Source: Gnetum montanum (taxonomy: Eukaryota > Streptophyta > Gnetopsida > Gnetales > Gnetaceae). Taken from it: a DNA stretch of 56,246 nt. Where the stretch lies: assembly GCA_015680685.1 (NCBI GenBank), contig MNCI01004927.1, positions 1,023,545 to 1,079,790 on the forward strand, in the 5' to 3' direction. Below the pieces are notes generated by a model. The model was given only the letters and a program-made list of their open reading frames with translations. It did no database searches and was not told where the DNA came from. Of this stretch, positions 1-12,541 are shown piece after piece. The position numbers were made by a program, and so were the translations under genes. Each line of letters starts with the position of its first letter. The stretch's first letter is position 1.

Positions 1-345
1 GCCAAGGGAGCCACTGGTCCCTTTGGGCTTTAACATTTACGTGGGGCCGGCGGACCCAATGGGAATGACACCCCCCTGCTCGCCTCGATAGATTAGTTCC
101 CCCCACCCTACCGAAAACCTCCAGCCATAGGAACTGGCATGAAGAGCTACGGCAGGCCACGCAGAGGGCCGTAGACAAGGCACGAGAGGCTGAGCGGCGG
201 GAGTGGGAGGCCAAGTGGCATGAAGCCCTTGCGTAGGCCCGGGCCGACTTGGAGGCCCAGTTTTTTGAGCGGGAACAGGAGCGGGTGAGGCAACAGGACC
301 TCATGGCTGAGGCTGCCAGGGCCCAAGTAATTGACGAAATCCATT
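1..345 (+). mobile_element. LINE fragment: coiled-coil C-terminal part of ORF2
   Basis: Positions 130-345 translate on the + strand to a charged helical stretch (NWHEELRQ..., REWEAKWHEALA, ADLEAQFFEREQE, VIDEIH) with one internal TAG. The minus strand at 39900-40115 encodes a close counterpart (NWVEELQQ, EWEAKWNEALAQ, ADLEPQFHEREQE, LIDEI), which is the C-terminal coiled coil of the LINE in the formin intron. This is therefore a piece of the same LINE clade, cut by the window edge on the left and ending near 345. The GC-rich composition stops abruptly there. It probably lies in an upstream intron of, or just upstream of, the lipoxygenase gene. The TAG corresponds to CAG in the other copy, a C-to-T decay change. 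Confidence 0.75.
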
Positions 346-2890
346 AGTAATGTGATGCTAGGCATACAACCAACTTATCTTAAGCTATGTGTATGGTAGT
401 GCCATTAGTGCCTTTATCATAGTTCAAACCTGTAATATATTGGTTTACAAGCCAACCAATGACAAATTGAGCTACTATAGACCCTCTTGGATTTATTGGA
501 GAGAGCAGTTTGAGAATTCCTTTTAGAGAATATTTTTGATCCATAACTCAGCATTGTGCATTGGAATTAAACCTATGACCTATGGTTTCCATGTCAAGAC
601 TCTTACCACTAAGCTAACACCTCATTGTTAGCTTATTGGTTATTTTCTTAAAACAAAAATCTCATAAAATATAACATGGAATAAGTTCAATTGTTATTTC
701 AAAAAGGAATTCATAGTCCATCTAAACTCATGTGAACTGACGTGGAGTAAACTTTTAGTATGCTTATTAAGCTATTCCATTTTCTAACCTTGAATGAACT
801 GATCCATTTTTTTGGTTAATTAATTTATTGGGTATTCCATTAATAAAAATTGTCAGTTTAAAGCATCTTAAAATTCATGATTGCCACTGTCTTAAATTGA
901 TTGGAACTAGTTAGTGAACAAGACAATTTCTAGGGAATGCTAGCAGTTGAACTTTATTCAAAGCAATTTTTTCTTGGTAAATTCAAGTAGAATTTAAAAA
1001 ACATTTTACTATTACATGTGATTATATTTGGGAATGTACGTTCTAAGTTGGAAACAATGTTAATTTGGCCACAGTGACAAATATTTTAACATTATTTAAA
1101 TAAAACTATTTTAGCGTTAAGTATCATGCATATGAGACGATGTGCAGGTAAATCTATGATGTTAATCAGGTGAGCTGAATTTGTTTCGTGGAAGGGTTAG
1201 CAACTTGATAGCTCTCTTTTCTCTGTTTTTCTTTCATGAAAAAACTGTTACAAAGGCTAAATTAACAACATTCGTTTCTTTTAGAATATTGCCAGTGATT
1301 ATACTCGAGACATCTCTTTCCTGGTCAGTAAATAATTTCTAGCAATTTGAAAGCCTTGTTTTATATTTTATTTATTATTTTAAAAAAAAAAAACAAATGA
1401 AACTGCTTCATCCATACCAACCTTTTTTATAATATTGAGTTATACCAACTTTCTTCAAATTATGGACATTGATTTATGACATTCTATTTTTCTTTTGTCT
1501 TAAAAAGTAATGATACCAAATACTAAAAATTAGTCTTCGGAGACCTGTCATATGAGCCCTGTTCTATAGTTAGGCGGCAAGCTGAAATGAATCCCCTCTT
1601 CCTCCTGAAATGTATTACTGACAACTATAGCCTGCAATCCTCAACAGTTCAGCATTCTTACTTTTACTGTTTAGCCAGGTTACAAAGTGACCAACACATC
1701 TGATGAGAATAGTGTAATTTGCGCTTTTTTAAAAATTGGTAAATCATCATTTGTCGGCTTTGTAATAATTACAGTTTTGCTTCTCACAATTTATTCTCCA
1801 TGTCAATTGAGCTTGTTTGGAAGTCTTATAAACATACTGTTTGTGCAATGAAATAGATAACTATTTAATCTGGCAGTTGATATTTATCTTTTTAAATTTT
1901 CGGAAGACTACTGACCATGGTGTGAATGCTAATATTTTTCTGTCAATAGAATTTTCGTTTTACCTGTTCAAGACATGCTAATACTCTTTTATAGTGCATG
2001 TCGCTGTCATCTTGAAACTCGGCATACTGTATGTACTATTATCCTTACATTTCTAGTTTTCCCTTTACGACAAAACACAAAGTGAGAAATATGGTCTATT
2101 TCATACGTAGCAAAATTATTCCCAATTCAAAGCCTGATTTCTATTTTACTTATTTGATTTGAATCTATACTTTCTTTGTTAAAATTTTCAGATGTTTTAG
2201 GGAAATAGCTTTTTGTTTTTTTTTTGTTTTTTGAATTTTCAGTTTGTATATGAAAATCTCAACTTATTAATAAATAATCTGTTAAATGAATTGAACAAAT
2301 AGAAACAGAATTTAAAAATAGAAAATTTTAAAAACCTCATGTCTGTTTTTTAGAGAAGCATTGACATCAATCGATGTTAGGATGATCATACTGTATTTTT
2401 TGTATCAAGCGGCGTACAAGCAATTCAGCCTTACCCTATTTAGATTTTTGTTTTAATTTTCAGAAAACAGCATTTTATTCAATTATTGCAAATTTTAATT
2501 ACGGTTTAATAATTTCTTGATGTTATAAAATGAATTCATTAAATAACATTGTATGTCACATTCAGTATTAAATGCTTGTCATTTCACCATAGTAAAATAG
2601 CCATCGTTTTTAAAAACTTTCTTTTGCCCAGTTTCTCCTGATTGTGCTCTCTTTGTTGATTTTTCAGTTTCCTGTTATTTAGAATATGCCATATCTGATT
2701 TAAATCTAATTTTGCAATGGCGATCTATATAAAAAATTTTTATGTTCACAGTTTGGAAACAATTGTCATTTATCATTAATAATACCACCCTCCTAATTAT
2801 ATTTAGTTTTAGAAAGCAACAGTATTTGTTTCATCTCAAGAGGCAAAACACGGTTGTTTCTAGCTGTTGGTATTCATTTTTCAATTTCAG
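346..2890. other. AT-rich non-coding DNA upstream of the first visible lipoxygenase exon
   Basis: No convincing exon was found. It holds one SINE (473-625) and is otherwise AT-rich. The N-terminal PLAT domain and first catalytic-domain exons of the lipoxygenase are not recognisable here, so this is most likely an intron and the 5' exons lie beyond the left edge. A short open stretch near 1285-1318, flanked by an AG and a GT, was seen but matches nothing I know in the family. Confidence 0.5.
473..625 (-). mobile_element. tRNA-derived SINE copy
   Basis: Read on the minus strand this starts GGTGTTAGCTTAGTGGTAAG. The A-box-like TAGCTTAGTGG lies at 606-616 and the B-box-like GGTTTAATTCC at 563-573, with the spacing of a pol III promoter. 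The tail module (GAGTTATGGA..., AAAAGGAATTCT, AGATCC/AATCCAAGAGGGTCTATAG) recurs in other copies in this window at about 15.7 and 34.1 kb, so it is a dispersed family rather than a tRNA gene. Confidence 0.65.
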
Positions 2891-5800
2891 AGTTGAGCAG
2901 CTTATCTAATATTATTTGTTATGATGTAGATCCTTATGCAGAATCAAGGCTAGAGAAATCTAATCCTGTATATGTTCCACGAGATGAAGCCTTCGAAGAA
3001 ATTAAGCAAAGCACTTTTTCTGCTGGTGCACTTAAGGCATTACTCCATAATTTGGTACCAGCTTTAATAGCAAGCTTCAGCGACCCAGATTATGAATTTG
3101 GATGCTTCTCTGATATTGATCAGCTCTACCAGACTGGTCGTATCCTAAAACCTGAAAGACAAAAGGGCATTTTTGAAAAATTAATTTTACCTCGAGTTGT
3201 TAAGAAATTACAGGAAACTCGAGAAGCATTGTTACGTTATGAAACACCAGGCATAATATCAAGTAAAGCCAAGTTCTGAACCATATTTTTTGAAAAACAT
3301 TTTGGCTTTGTTCTGAGAAACAATGAAACAGTACTCCAAAATGTTCTGGCTTTCAGGAGATCGATTTGCTTGGATCCGTGACATCGAGTTTGCTCGTCAA
3401 ACATTAGCAGGAGTAAATCCTGTTAATATTGAACGGCTTAAGGTACAACTATAGCATTTAATATTGTTGAATTGATTTTGATTTCCCTTTTATTTTCAAA
3501 TTTCTTTATTAAGGTAACTAGACAAGTTTGGATATTTTACAGGAATTTCCCATTGTAAGCAAGCTAGATCCAGCAGTATATGGTTCTCCAGAATCTTCAA
3601 TCAAATCTGAACATATTGAAAATGAGCTAAATGGATTATCTGTCGAACAGGCATGTTTTTCATTTTGTTTAATTTTCAAACATATCAACAACAATTAGAG
3701 AAAACAAAGATCTGTATGCTATTAGTCTTCTGCTATTTTTAAATACTTCTGTGATAATTCAGGAATTGTAGAAGTATACTGGATCTTGATGTATTGCAAG
3801 GAGCCAAATATTTCTTCTGACATGATTGCAAACTGCAGGCTATTCAGAAGAACAGACTATTCATCTTGGACTACCACGATCTGTTTCTGCCATTCTTGGA
3901 TAGAATAAATTCACTGAAGGGAAGAAAAACATATGCCTCACGTACGATCTTCTTTCGTACTTCAGAAGAAAGTCTCAAGCCTATAGTAATTGAACTAAGC
4001 CTTCCACCTGCTACTTCTGGATCGCAGTCAAAACAAATATTTACTCTTGGTCATGATGCAACTTCTCACTGGCTTTGGAAACTAGCAAAAGCTCATGTAT
4101 GTTGTAATGATGCAGGTATTCATCAGCTTGTCAATCACTGGTAAGATTAATCGCTTAATTTGTAATATTTGATTGATTGTTTGTTATTCCTTGTATGTGG
4201 CCAAGTGCTACTGTTTCTTTTTCCATGTGATGATGTGCCTGCTTTTCATGTCCAAATGTTTGTGTGTGTTAATTGTAAAACCTTAATTGACAGGCTGCGC
4301 ACACATGCTTGTATGGAGCCTTACATAATTGCTGCTAATAGGCAGTTAAGCTTCATGCATCCAATTTTCAAGTTATTGCAACCACATATGCGATACACCA
4401 TGGAAATCAATGCACTAGCGCGGCAGAGCTTGATAAATGGAGGTGGAGTTATTGAAAGCTGCTTTTCACCAGGAAGGTACTCACTGGAGATGAGTGCCTT
4501 TGCTTATGACAAATTGTGGCGCTTTGACATGGAATCCTTGCCTGTTGATTTGATTAAAAGGTTATATTTTACCTAATCCCAAGACCTTTATTTGATCTGT
4601 TGACCGTTTCTTCCACGTTAAGTTGGCAATGTTTTTAGAGCTGCTCGACACCAATACATATTAACTATGCCATAAGTAGCAGGGCTGGAATTGAATTGTT
4701 ACATTCCTTTTACCACCAAAGCTAAAATTTGAAGTCTGGTCAATTTTAGCGAGAGGACTTTATGTTTAAAGTAATTATTTTCGGGAATTTTTTTGGAGAA
4801 AATATTGAGATAAATTAACTCAAAAAATTACGTACAGCGGCATGTAACCAAAATAGAACACCATCCTCAACCTTTCCTCGGTGACCTCAAAAAAACAACC
4901 TCTGTTGCCAAGACCACAGAAAAACCCCAAGATCCCTTCCTAAAAACTGGATGTTAGTTACAAGAAACCAATAGCGAAATTCCCGCACTAGGGCCCAACA
5001 AAATCCATGCACATCCCAGACGCCCACCCAAACCACATCCTGACATTCCCTTTGGCTCTCTTGCCAGAGCTGGCCCCTAAGAAGTAGTCACCTGCCCATC
5101 TGCCTATAGTGTCTACGTTGGCATCCTTTGAACCTCTTGTGTCACTTCCTGCAAAGTGTCCTCCTCCCTAGTCGCCTGCAGCATCTTTGTCGGCACCCTC
5201 TGAACCTCCTGTATCATGCAACTCTCCTACCTTTTCTTGTGTGCCTCCATCATCTGCATTAATTCCACGCTATGTCTTTCCAACAAGTCCTCCATCTGCT
5301 GCAAGTCCCTAACTCGTTGAAGATCCGCCTTCCTTTGGACCTCCACTTGCATCATCTCCCATCGAGACTGCCATGCCACCCTCTCCTCCATCTACGCCTG
5401 CTCCGCCACGAGCCGGTAGGCCTTATCTACCCTTTCCTAAATCCTAGCAAAAAGTGTATCTTGTTCCTGTTGAACCTCATGCGAATACCCCTATCTCTCA
5501 TTCCGCCTAGTGCTACTAGACACCAGACCCCCTCCAACTGTCTCCTGTTGCTCCGTCATGAGTAGTTGAAGTCCTTGTGCAACTTGCCTATGCTACTTTT
5601 GGTACACCTGCTAAGGCTTTGACCTCAACTACCTAAGGATTTCCATCCACCTCGATCTCTAGAGCACCAAGACCACCCTCGGATAATGCCCAAGTAGCTT
5701 TCATTTTAGGGAGTCCAGAAAAAATTGAGGGAAGTTAATCCTAATTCCATGCTTTAGGCACCTCAGAAATGCAAAATGAACATCGACAAGTTTGTGGGGG

Positions 5801-8800
5801 CAGCCAGACCACACAAAAGAGCGGTCAATTAACACTACCACGTTCTGCCACACTAAGCCATCACCACCTTACAAATGTGCCTGCTAGTTGTTTGCGGAAC
5901 CGCACCTTGAAAGAACTCAAGAGTGTACATTTGAGTATGGATCATTAGGGCATTAAGCTCCCACTCCGTCGGCACACCCAACACCTCCTCTAGTGCCATC
6001 TCCGTCACTCTAATCCATCTGCCCCTAAATCTGCTTTCTTCCCCAACCCAATTGTCAAAAAAACTCTCTGTAGGCAACCCAAGCTCCATCTTAATGTGTT
6101 GGAGCATATCTACCCAACCCATCCTCTCTATCATCTCCCACAGTTCTGCATTCCTTGCAAATTTCGTAATAGCCAGCTCAAACATCAGCCCTTTCGCCAT
6201 ACTGTGCCTTGCTTTAGCCCATAAATGGAGCCTGACTCTAGCAACCAAAATCGGCACAAGCAACCCTTGCTCATGGAAAATCAAGTGATTCATGCTCTTC
6301 CATCCCACCCATAACACCACTAGCATTTTGGAATCCCCATCGATTTTTATTGAAGGCCAAAGCTCTATTGCCCTCCAAACCTCCTGCATATAAGCACAAC
6401 GATAAACAAAATGCTCAAGTGTCTCATTTTCAGTAGAGTAAAGGGGGCAAATTGTGTTTATATGTATCCCCCACAATCGTAAGAATGCCTACACCAGTAG
6501 CACTTTATGCTGGATAAGTCATCCGAAAGCCTTGACCTTCTTGGGCAGCCTCCCCCACCAAACATCATTCCACCCTACCAACGGTGGGTGCATGTTCTTA
6601 ATCACCTTCGATGGAGGTTTACCCAGCAATGCCTTAGCCTCCATTTCCCTAACATATTTGCAGATATTTTTCCATAACTGTGAGCTCTCAGTGTTAGCCT
6701 CCCACCTGTGATATTTCTGTTGGAATAATCTCACCCATGGGGCCTGCCCATTCTCCCGATCCATGAACCTATTGACTAAATGTTACATGCTGAGCTTAAC
6801 CTCATCTTGGAAAGACAGCAGCCCAATTTCCCCAGGCGATCTCAAGTATGTCATTAGCTCCCAACACACCAAGTGAAGCTTCTTCCCCCCTTTGCTGCCA
6901 GACCACACAAACGACCAGATTATTTGATCAATCTTCTGAATAACCCTCGTTGGAGGGACAACCATGGAAGCCGTGAACCTAGCGGTAGCCATAAGCACAA
7001 TCGATGCCAGTAACACTTTCCCTTTTCAAGACAAAAACTTGTTGATCCAATGAGGTGTCTTCGCATGCAATCTCTCCACCAAGCCCGACCACGCACACTT
7101 AAGTTGCCAGTCAAATATTGGCATCCCCAAATATGAATCCTGCAATCGACCCTACAAGATTCCAGCGTCTGCACAATTCGTCCCCCCACTGGCGTCACAA
7201 TATTAGCCAGCTGTATAGCAAACTTTCCCTTGTTGATTTCGAGGCCCAATTCTAATTCCATTCTTTCTAGGGCCTTCTTAAGTGCCTCAACCTGAGGAAT
7301 AGAAGCCCAAGAAAAAAGAATTGTATCATCAACATAATGGGTAGCAAGGCAGTGGACCCCAACAATGTTCAACCCTTGCATCCCCTCGGCAATACAGTAA
7401 CTCTGCAGCAAATCCATAACTAAGATAAATAGCAAAGGTGACAGCAGGTCTCCTTACCGCAGCCCTCTCTTTGGAGCCTAGAAACTCTATAGCCTCCCAT
7501 CAATATCAAAAGAGTACCGACTGGAACTTTGCATTTGAATGCAAAGATTGACGAACTTCAAACCAAAACCTTTAAGGAGCATGATCTCTTTCATTGCTGC
7601 CTAGTTCACCGTGTCATAAGCCTTGGTGATGTCTAACTTAATACACATTGTAGGAAACCCTGATTGCCACAACAAGTGCAAAATCTCTTGCAACAATAGG
7701 GCTTGATCCTGCAAAAAATGGCCTTTAACGAAACCAACCTAGTGTTCTCTCACAAGCTTCCCCATCAATGGCACTAAATGGCCAATGATCATTTTGGAAA
7801 ACAATCTCAGCAAAGTATTACAAACAGCGATGGGCCTAGAGTGCGCTAGAGAGGATGGATTCGACACCTTTGGCAACATAACAATCCACGAGCAGTTGAT
7901 CTCTTTACAGATTTGCTGCCAACTAAGCATACTATTGAAGGCATCCAACAAATTTTTCCCCAAAATGTCCTTGAATTCCCTAAAGAATTCACTGGACTAC
8001 CCATCAGGCCCCAATGCCTTATTGACTTGCATCGACCTCAATGCCGTGACCAACTCCATTCTAGAAAAAGGCCTCATTAGCTACTGGTTTTTAGCATTAG
8101 TCAAAACTCGTCGCACTAGGACAGAAATCTTCTCTGTGTCTCTCCTTCTCCAAATGTTTTCCCAATACATCTATACTGCTTCAGCCACCTACCTCCCTTG
8201 TTCCGGCCCTTCCCCCACTGCTCCTTCAAACAAATGTTGAAGCTTTTGTTGTCTTGCCCCCCAGCCTTTGGCCACGGCAAAAAAGAAACACGTGTTCCAA
8301 TCCCCTTCACACATATAGGAAACCTGAGCCCGTTGCCTCCAATAACCTTCCTCCTCTCTATCTAGCTCCTGTAACTCACTCAACAATTCCTGCTCCTCAT
8401 CAGCCAAGTTAGCACTAGCTTCTTGTTGCTCTTGTATCTCCTAGAGACTAAGTTGCAACCATTCCTTGTAGGTCCTGAAGCTATACTTCTCCTCCAAGGC
8501 TCTAGCTTTGATCCTTTGTTTCAACAGCTTTGGTCCCTTTTTAAGAAAACCCCTTAGTTAATAGGTCGTCAAATAACTCTACCACATATCTTGAACTCGG
8601 CCCTAACCCAAACTAAGCTGACACAAAATGGATATATGGTTGAATGCCTACCACTCCTTTCCAAAAACATGAATGTCAAAAGCCAACAGCAACCTCGTAC
8701 TCACCAACACGTTGTCTATCCAAGACTGAACTCAATTAGATCCTCGTCTCCTATTGCTCCAAGTATATCTGCATCCTTTGATGTCCATGTCCTTCAAATC

Positions 8801-11800
8801 ATGGTCCCAAATGAAATCTGCACTTTCTAATCCTCCAAGATGATTTGCACTGTCCCCTCCCATCTTTTCCCATAGGTACAAATGCTAGTTAAAATCTCCA
8901 ATAAGAACTAACTTGGCTGTATCAAGAACCACTCGCACCACCCACCTCAACTCCTATAGCCATGCCTCCTAGTTCTACGCCCCGTAAACATTAGTCAGCC
9001 ATATGCATTCCTAGATCATGTGATTCATTTGGGTCCATTTGGAGTCATCCACCAACACAATGGGCAGCTTCGACAGAATAGCTAGCCCCCTTGCACGGCC
9101 CCTACATGAGATTGTTTGTAGACTCCAGCCCTCCCATTGCAGTAGTTTTACTTCAGCCACCTGCAACTTCGTCTCCTATAGGCACACCACATCACATCCC
9201 TCATTTCGAACCATCATTTTCAAGGTATTTCTCTTGTACGGGGTACCTGTCCCTTGCAATTCCAAGCAAAGAATCTTCATGGTGAAACAAACATTTGTTT
9301 GTGGTACACCTCCTTTAGGGTCCTCTGCACCGTTAGGCTGATATCTAGTTGTGTCATTTTCTTCCTCATTGTCGGCGCATATGACCTCCTTGCCTTGCTT
9401 CCCATTGGGCCATCCATGACTGCCCCTAGCATCGATTCAGTACCCCTAGGTTTGGACCTAACAAGGTCCTTAAGCTTCAGTCAGGAGGATCCCCAACCCA
9501 AAGTGATCCAATCCCCCAATAAAGGCAACTCCACACACTACATCTCTGGCATGGTTGACCGCTTGCCCAACAAAGTACAAGGGGACTGTGTGCTAGACCC
9601 ATCCCCCTCCATCCCTGACAAAGCATCCTCCGCAATCTAGTCTCCCCCCCCAACCTTTCAAAACATCTTGCTCCCCCACAACTGGATCTTGTGCCAGCTG
9701 CAAGTTCCTCGCCTTCTTTCCTGATCTCAATGCTCCTCTTCCCACAACTGGTGCCTTGGGCATAGCCTTTTCCTAACTCGCAGGCGATGTTGCCTTGATC
9801 ACATAGCCCTTCCTTCCAACAAGGTTCCACCCACCCTGTGACTAGGGTTGTGGCCCCTTCGGCTGGACCCAACAGTTCACCATCAAGTGCCCCTTCCCAC
9901 AAGTCGCACATGCAACAGGTGGTGCCTCTTTCAGAGCCGGTTTCACAACCGACAAGTTCTCGAACTGAACCCCTATTTGCTCTTCCCTTGACTCCATGTC
10001 CAAAACCACTTCACTTACGTGGTCCTCAAACCCGAGTGACCTCCAAACACAGAAACAGGCATATCCCATCCTATCCATCGAAGCAGTGAAGGCATCAAAT
10101 TTTATAAGCTCTTCAAATTGGCTAGTGACTTCAAAAACCCTGGAACTCCAAGGGCAGGTCCAAGATCCTAACCCAAATCAATGCCCTATCAAAAAGATTT
10201 GCATCCCAATGTGTCCCCAACCTCCATGGTACAAGAGCCAAACCCCAGGCCCTATAAAACCATGGCCCACCCAACAACACATGCTCCCTATGTTCCTCCA
10301 TTTGGAAGAAAAATAGCAGCCTATCATCTATCTCACTTCACACCTGCACACTCTCCAATCCCCATGTCGCATTGGCCCAATGCCTAACAAGATCCATCCT
10401 AGGACACACACCCTCCAACACAAACTTGCCCATTAGGCAAAGCCGTAGAGCCCACACTGCCTCCTTAGGCATCCAACCTTAAGCTGCATTGTGCCACCCT
10501 CCCGCAAGCACACCTCGAAACCTTCCTCCCCACCCGACTGCACCACAGTCCCACCCAACAGCCCCTTCACGTTCCCAACCATGCCACCTTCTGCACTCCC
10601 CTCTGCCACCACCCGTCCTCCAAGATGCTGCCCTCTAGACCCCTGCCCCAACCCACCGTCTGCCAGGCCCCCGCCGCCGTTTCCGCTGCCGTTTCAGACA
10701 CCCATTGCACCCCCACAAGCTCTCCCAGCATCTCCTGCTCATTTTTGAATCCCCCTCGGAATAAATTAACAGTAGTTCCATTTTTGGAAAAATTTAGGTG
10801 AAAACATCCATTGGAAAAAATTATTATAAAATGATACTATCTGAATAAAACATGTATACGCACATCTTCGAATATAGTGAATTTTCAAATGTGCCTTACT
10901 GAATGCCTTTACCATCGAAATGCCTAAAATCTTTCTGCTTCCTTTCATTTAGGAAGTACCTGTATCCTAATTGTTGGTTTACAATATCTACATGTTTATT
11001 TGTTTGTTCATGAGGTAACAACTAACATTGCAGTTGCTGATTGATTTCAAATAAAATGTTATTTCTCAGTTTAAACAAGAAATGATGCAAATAGCACTCA
11101 CGTTCATACCGTTCTAATGTTCTATTATACAAGAATAATCACATTCTCTGTGAAACCAAAAAAAGAATGTGAATGACATTTGCATTTAGACTATGCAAAG
11201 GAAAAATTAATGGTTTCTCTAAAATGTTCTTGAAATTTTGAAATATTTTACAAGAATGATTTTTTGAAACTTACGTTAGAGGGGTTGCCTTTTAAAACAA
11301 AGGAAAACCTATACAATAACCCAGAGTCTTAGGTTGGTTGCCGCACTTTTGATTCATTTTTAATATCTGAATTCGGCATCTAATTATTTAATAGCAAGAA
11401 TTCTTTGTCGGATTATTTTTATCATTGATTCAAACCTTAGCTTTTATTTTGTTTTAAGCAGTATATATCTTAAACAAAGCGTTAAGTAATTGCTTTCCGG
11501 TCGCATATTCTTTTCAGTGTGATAGCAAATAGATAATTTGATTTTATAGGTTGAATTTAAAATTCTTTCCTGGCCAAATAGGTCCTTGCGGTCTTTTTCT
11601 GAACGTAATAACTTATAACTAAATAAGTTTATGCACCTGCATTTAACCTAAACAATTTTTTTAAAAAAATAAGATTGTTTTGATCTTTAAATGTTATGTT
11701 TATGCATACTGTTGTTGACTAATGTGATGCAAACATTGATGTTGGAATAGTTGGTGTGTTGATATCTTATTCTGTCTCAATAATCAGGGGCATGGCTGTG

Positions 11801-12541
11801 GAAGATCCAACAGAACCTTATGGACTTAGACTCATTATTGAAGACTATCCGTATGCTGCAGACGGTTTACTCATATGGACCGAAATTAAGGAATGGGTTC
11901 AAAATTATGTTTCAATCTACTATCCAAACCATGAGGGTGTACAGACTGATGAAGAACTTCAAGCGTGGTGGAATGAAGCAGTACAGAAAGGACATCATGA
12001 CAAAAGAAAAGAATCTTGGTGGCCCAAACTGAAGACCAAGGATGACCTGTCAGGGATATTGACAACAATTATTTGGGTAGCATCAGGACAGCATGCTGCA
12101 TTGAATTTTGGCCAATATCCTTATGGAGGGTATGTGCCAAACCGTCCTTGCCTTATGAGAAGGCTGATACCTAAGGAAACTGATCCAGAATACAGTGTGT
12201 TCCTTTCGAATCCTCAAGCTTTCTTCTTATCATCCTTAGCCACTCAGCTACAAGCCACTAAAACAATGGCTGTTGTTGATACTCTTTCTACTCATTCACC
12301 AGATGAAGAATACCTTGGAGAAAGGCATGAAAGAAGCTGGACCAGTGATCGGACTGCCCTGAAAGCCTTTCAGAGGTTTTCTGAGAAAATAAAGAACACA
12401 GAAAGAGTCATCAATGAAAGAAATGAAGATCCAAGAAACAAAAATAGAAACGGGGCTGGGGTCCTTCCATATGAGCTGCTAATGCCGTCATCACACCCCG
12501 GGGTTACTGGTCGTGGAGTTCCAAACAGTATTTCGATTTAG
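2891..12541 (+). CDS. LOX: Lipoxygenase (13-LOX-like), 3' part: six exons, 5' end outside window
   Basis: Exons: 2891-3262, 3357-3442, 3543-3650, 3839-4140, 4294-4560 and 11788-12541; phases agree at every junction, giving about 629 residues of catalytic domain. Lipoxygenases add O2 to polyunsaturated fatty acids (jasmonate and oxylipin synthesis). Seen: YVPRDEAF near the start; the His cluster H-x4-H-x4-H-x17-H-x8-H in exons 4-5 ([22 protein letters not shown]); [11 protein letters not shown] with the fourth His and Asn ligands; and a C-terminal PNSISI whose final Ile ligates iron. The Coffa-site residue in INALARQS is Ala, as in S-specific enzymes. The intron after 3650 starts with GC, not GT. 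The intron 4561-11787 holds a whole LINE in antisense. The PLAT domain and earlier exons are missing from the window. The family call is certain; 13- versus 9-specificity is inferred. Confidence 0.93.
4640..4745 (-). mobile_element. Possible degenerate SINE in the LOX intron
   Basis: The minus strand carries an A-box-like TTTAGCTTTGGTGGTAAAAG followed by ATTCAATTCCAG, similar to other SINE copies here. The tail module is not clear. Weak call. Confidence 0.3.
4810..4819. repeat. Candidate target-site duplication, LINE 1, 3' side
   Basis: ATAAATTAAC here is repeated exactly at 10761-10770. The two copies bracket all LINE-like sequence in the LOX intron, as a 10-bp duplication at insertion would. 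No clear poly(A) tail lies beside it, which weakens the call. Confidence 0.5.
5100..9280 (-). pseudogene. LINE 1 ORF2 remnant: endonuclease, reverse transcriptase, zinc domain, C-terminal extension
   Basis: It starts at the ATG at 9280 ([10 protein letters not shown]), followed by CDVVCL and ETKLQ of the APE-type endonuclease, interrupted by stops. RT pieces include [59 protein letters not shown] and the active-site HYVDDTILF near 7320-7345. An uninterrupted 207-codon stretch (5853-6476) runs from the zinc-binding segment ([18 protein letters not shown]) straight into a second domain with [20 protein letters not shown] and LGVP. The next segment ([27 protein letters not shown]) matches LINE 2 in the same order. 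A coiled-coil-like tail ([31 protein letters not shown]) follows at about 5480-5190. The element is dead, but its original architecture is readable. Confidence 0.8.
9281..10745 (-). pseudogene. LINE 1 ORF1 remnant (gag-like, zinc knuckle)
   Basis: Reading fragments on the minus strand include [38 protein letters not shown] and a zinc-knuckle-like [13 protein letters not shown]. That is a C-x2-C-x3-H-x4-C pattern, one residue shorter than the canonical CCHC. This is the usual position and make-up of plant LINE ORF1, an RNA-binding protein. Upstream pieces up to about 10740 are Gly/Val-rich and broken. Frame changes and stops are frequent. Confidence 0.65.
10761..10770. repeat. Candidate target-site duplication, LINE 1, 5' side
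   Basis: ATAAATTAAC, identical to 4810-4819; see that entry. LINE sequence ends immediately to the left and AT-rich intron sequence resumes to the right. Confidence 0.5.

Larger units (their letters stand above)
4820..10760 (-). mobile_element. LINE 1: full-length, decayed L1-type non-LTR retrotransposon in the LOX intron
   Basis: On the minus strand the order is ORF1 (zinc knuckle near 9865-9915), ORF2 endonuclease from 9280, reverse transcriptase about 8400-6800, a zinc-binding domain near 6400, a C-terminal extension about 6300-5700, and a coiled coil about 5480-5100. Many frameshifts and stops show it is inactive. It is flanked by a 10-bp direct repeat, which gives the stated limits. It is more CG-rich than the intron and antisense to LOX, so intact splicing across it is needed. 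It is related to LINE 2 (39.4-43.7 kb), with the same domain order and similar protein sequence but clearly diverged. Confidence 0.85.

Noticed and set aside
1285-1318. Short AG...GT bounded stretch (NIASDYTRDISFL) as an upstream LOX exon
   Set aside because: It cannot be aligned to the expected PLAT or early catalytic-domain sequence, and splice signals this short occur by chance.
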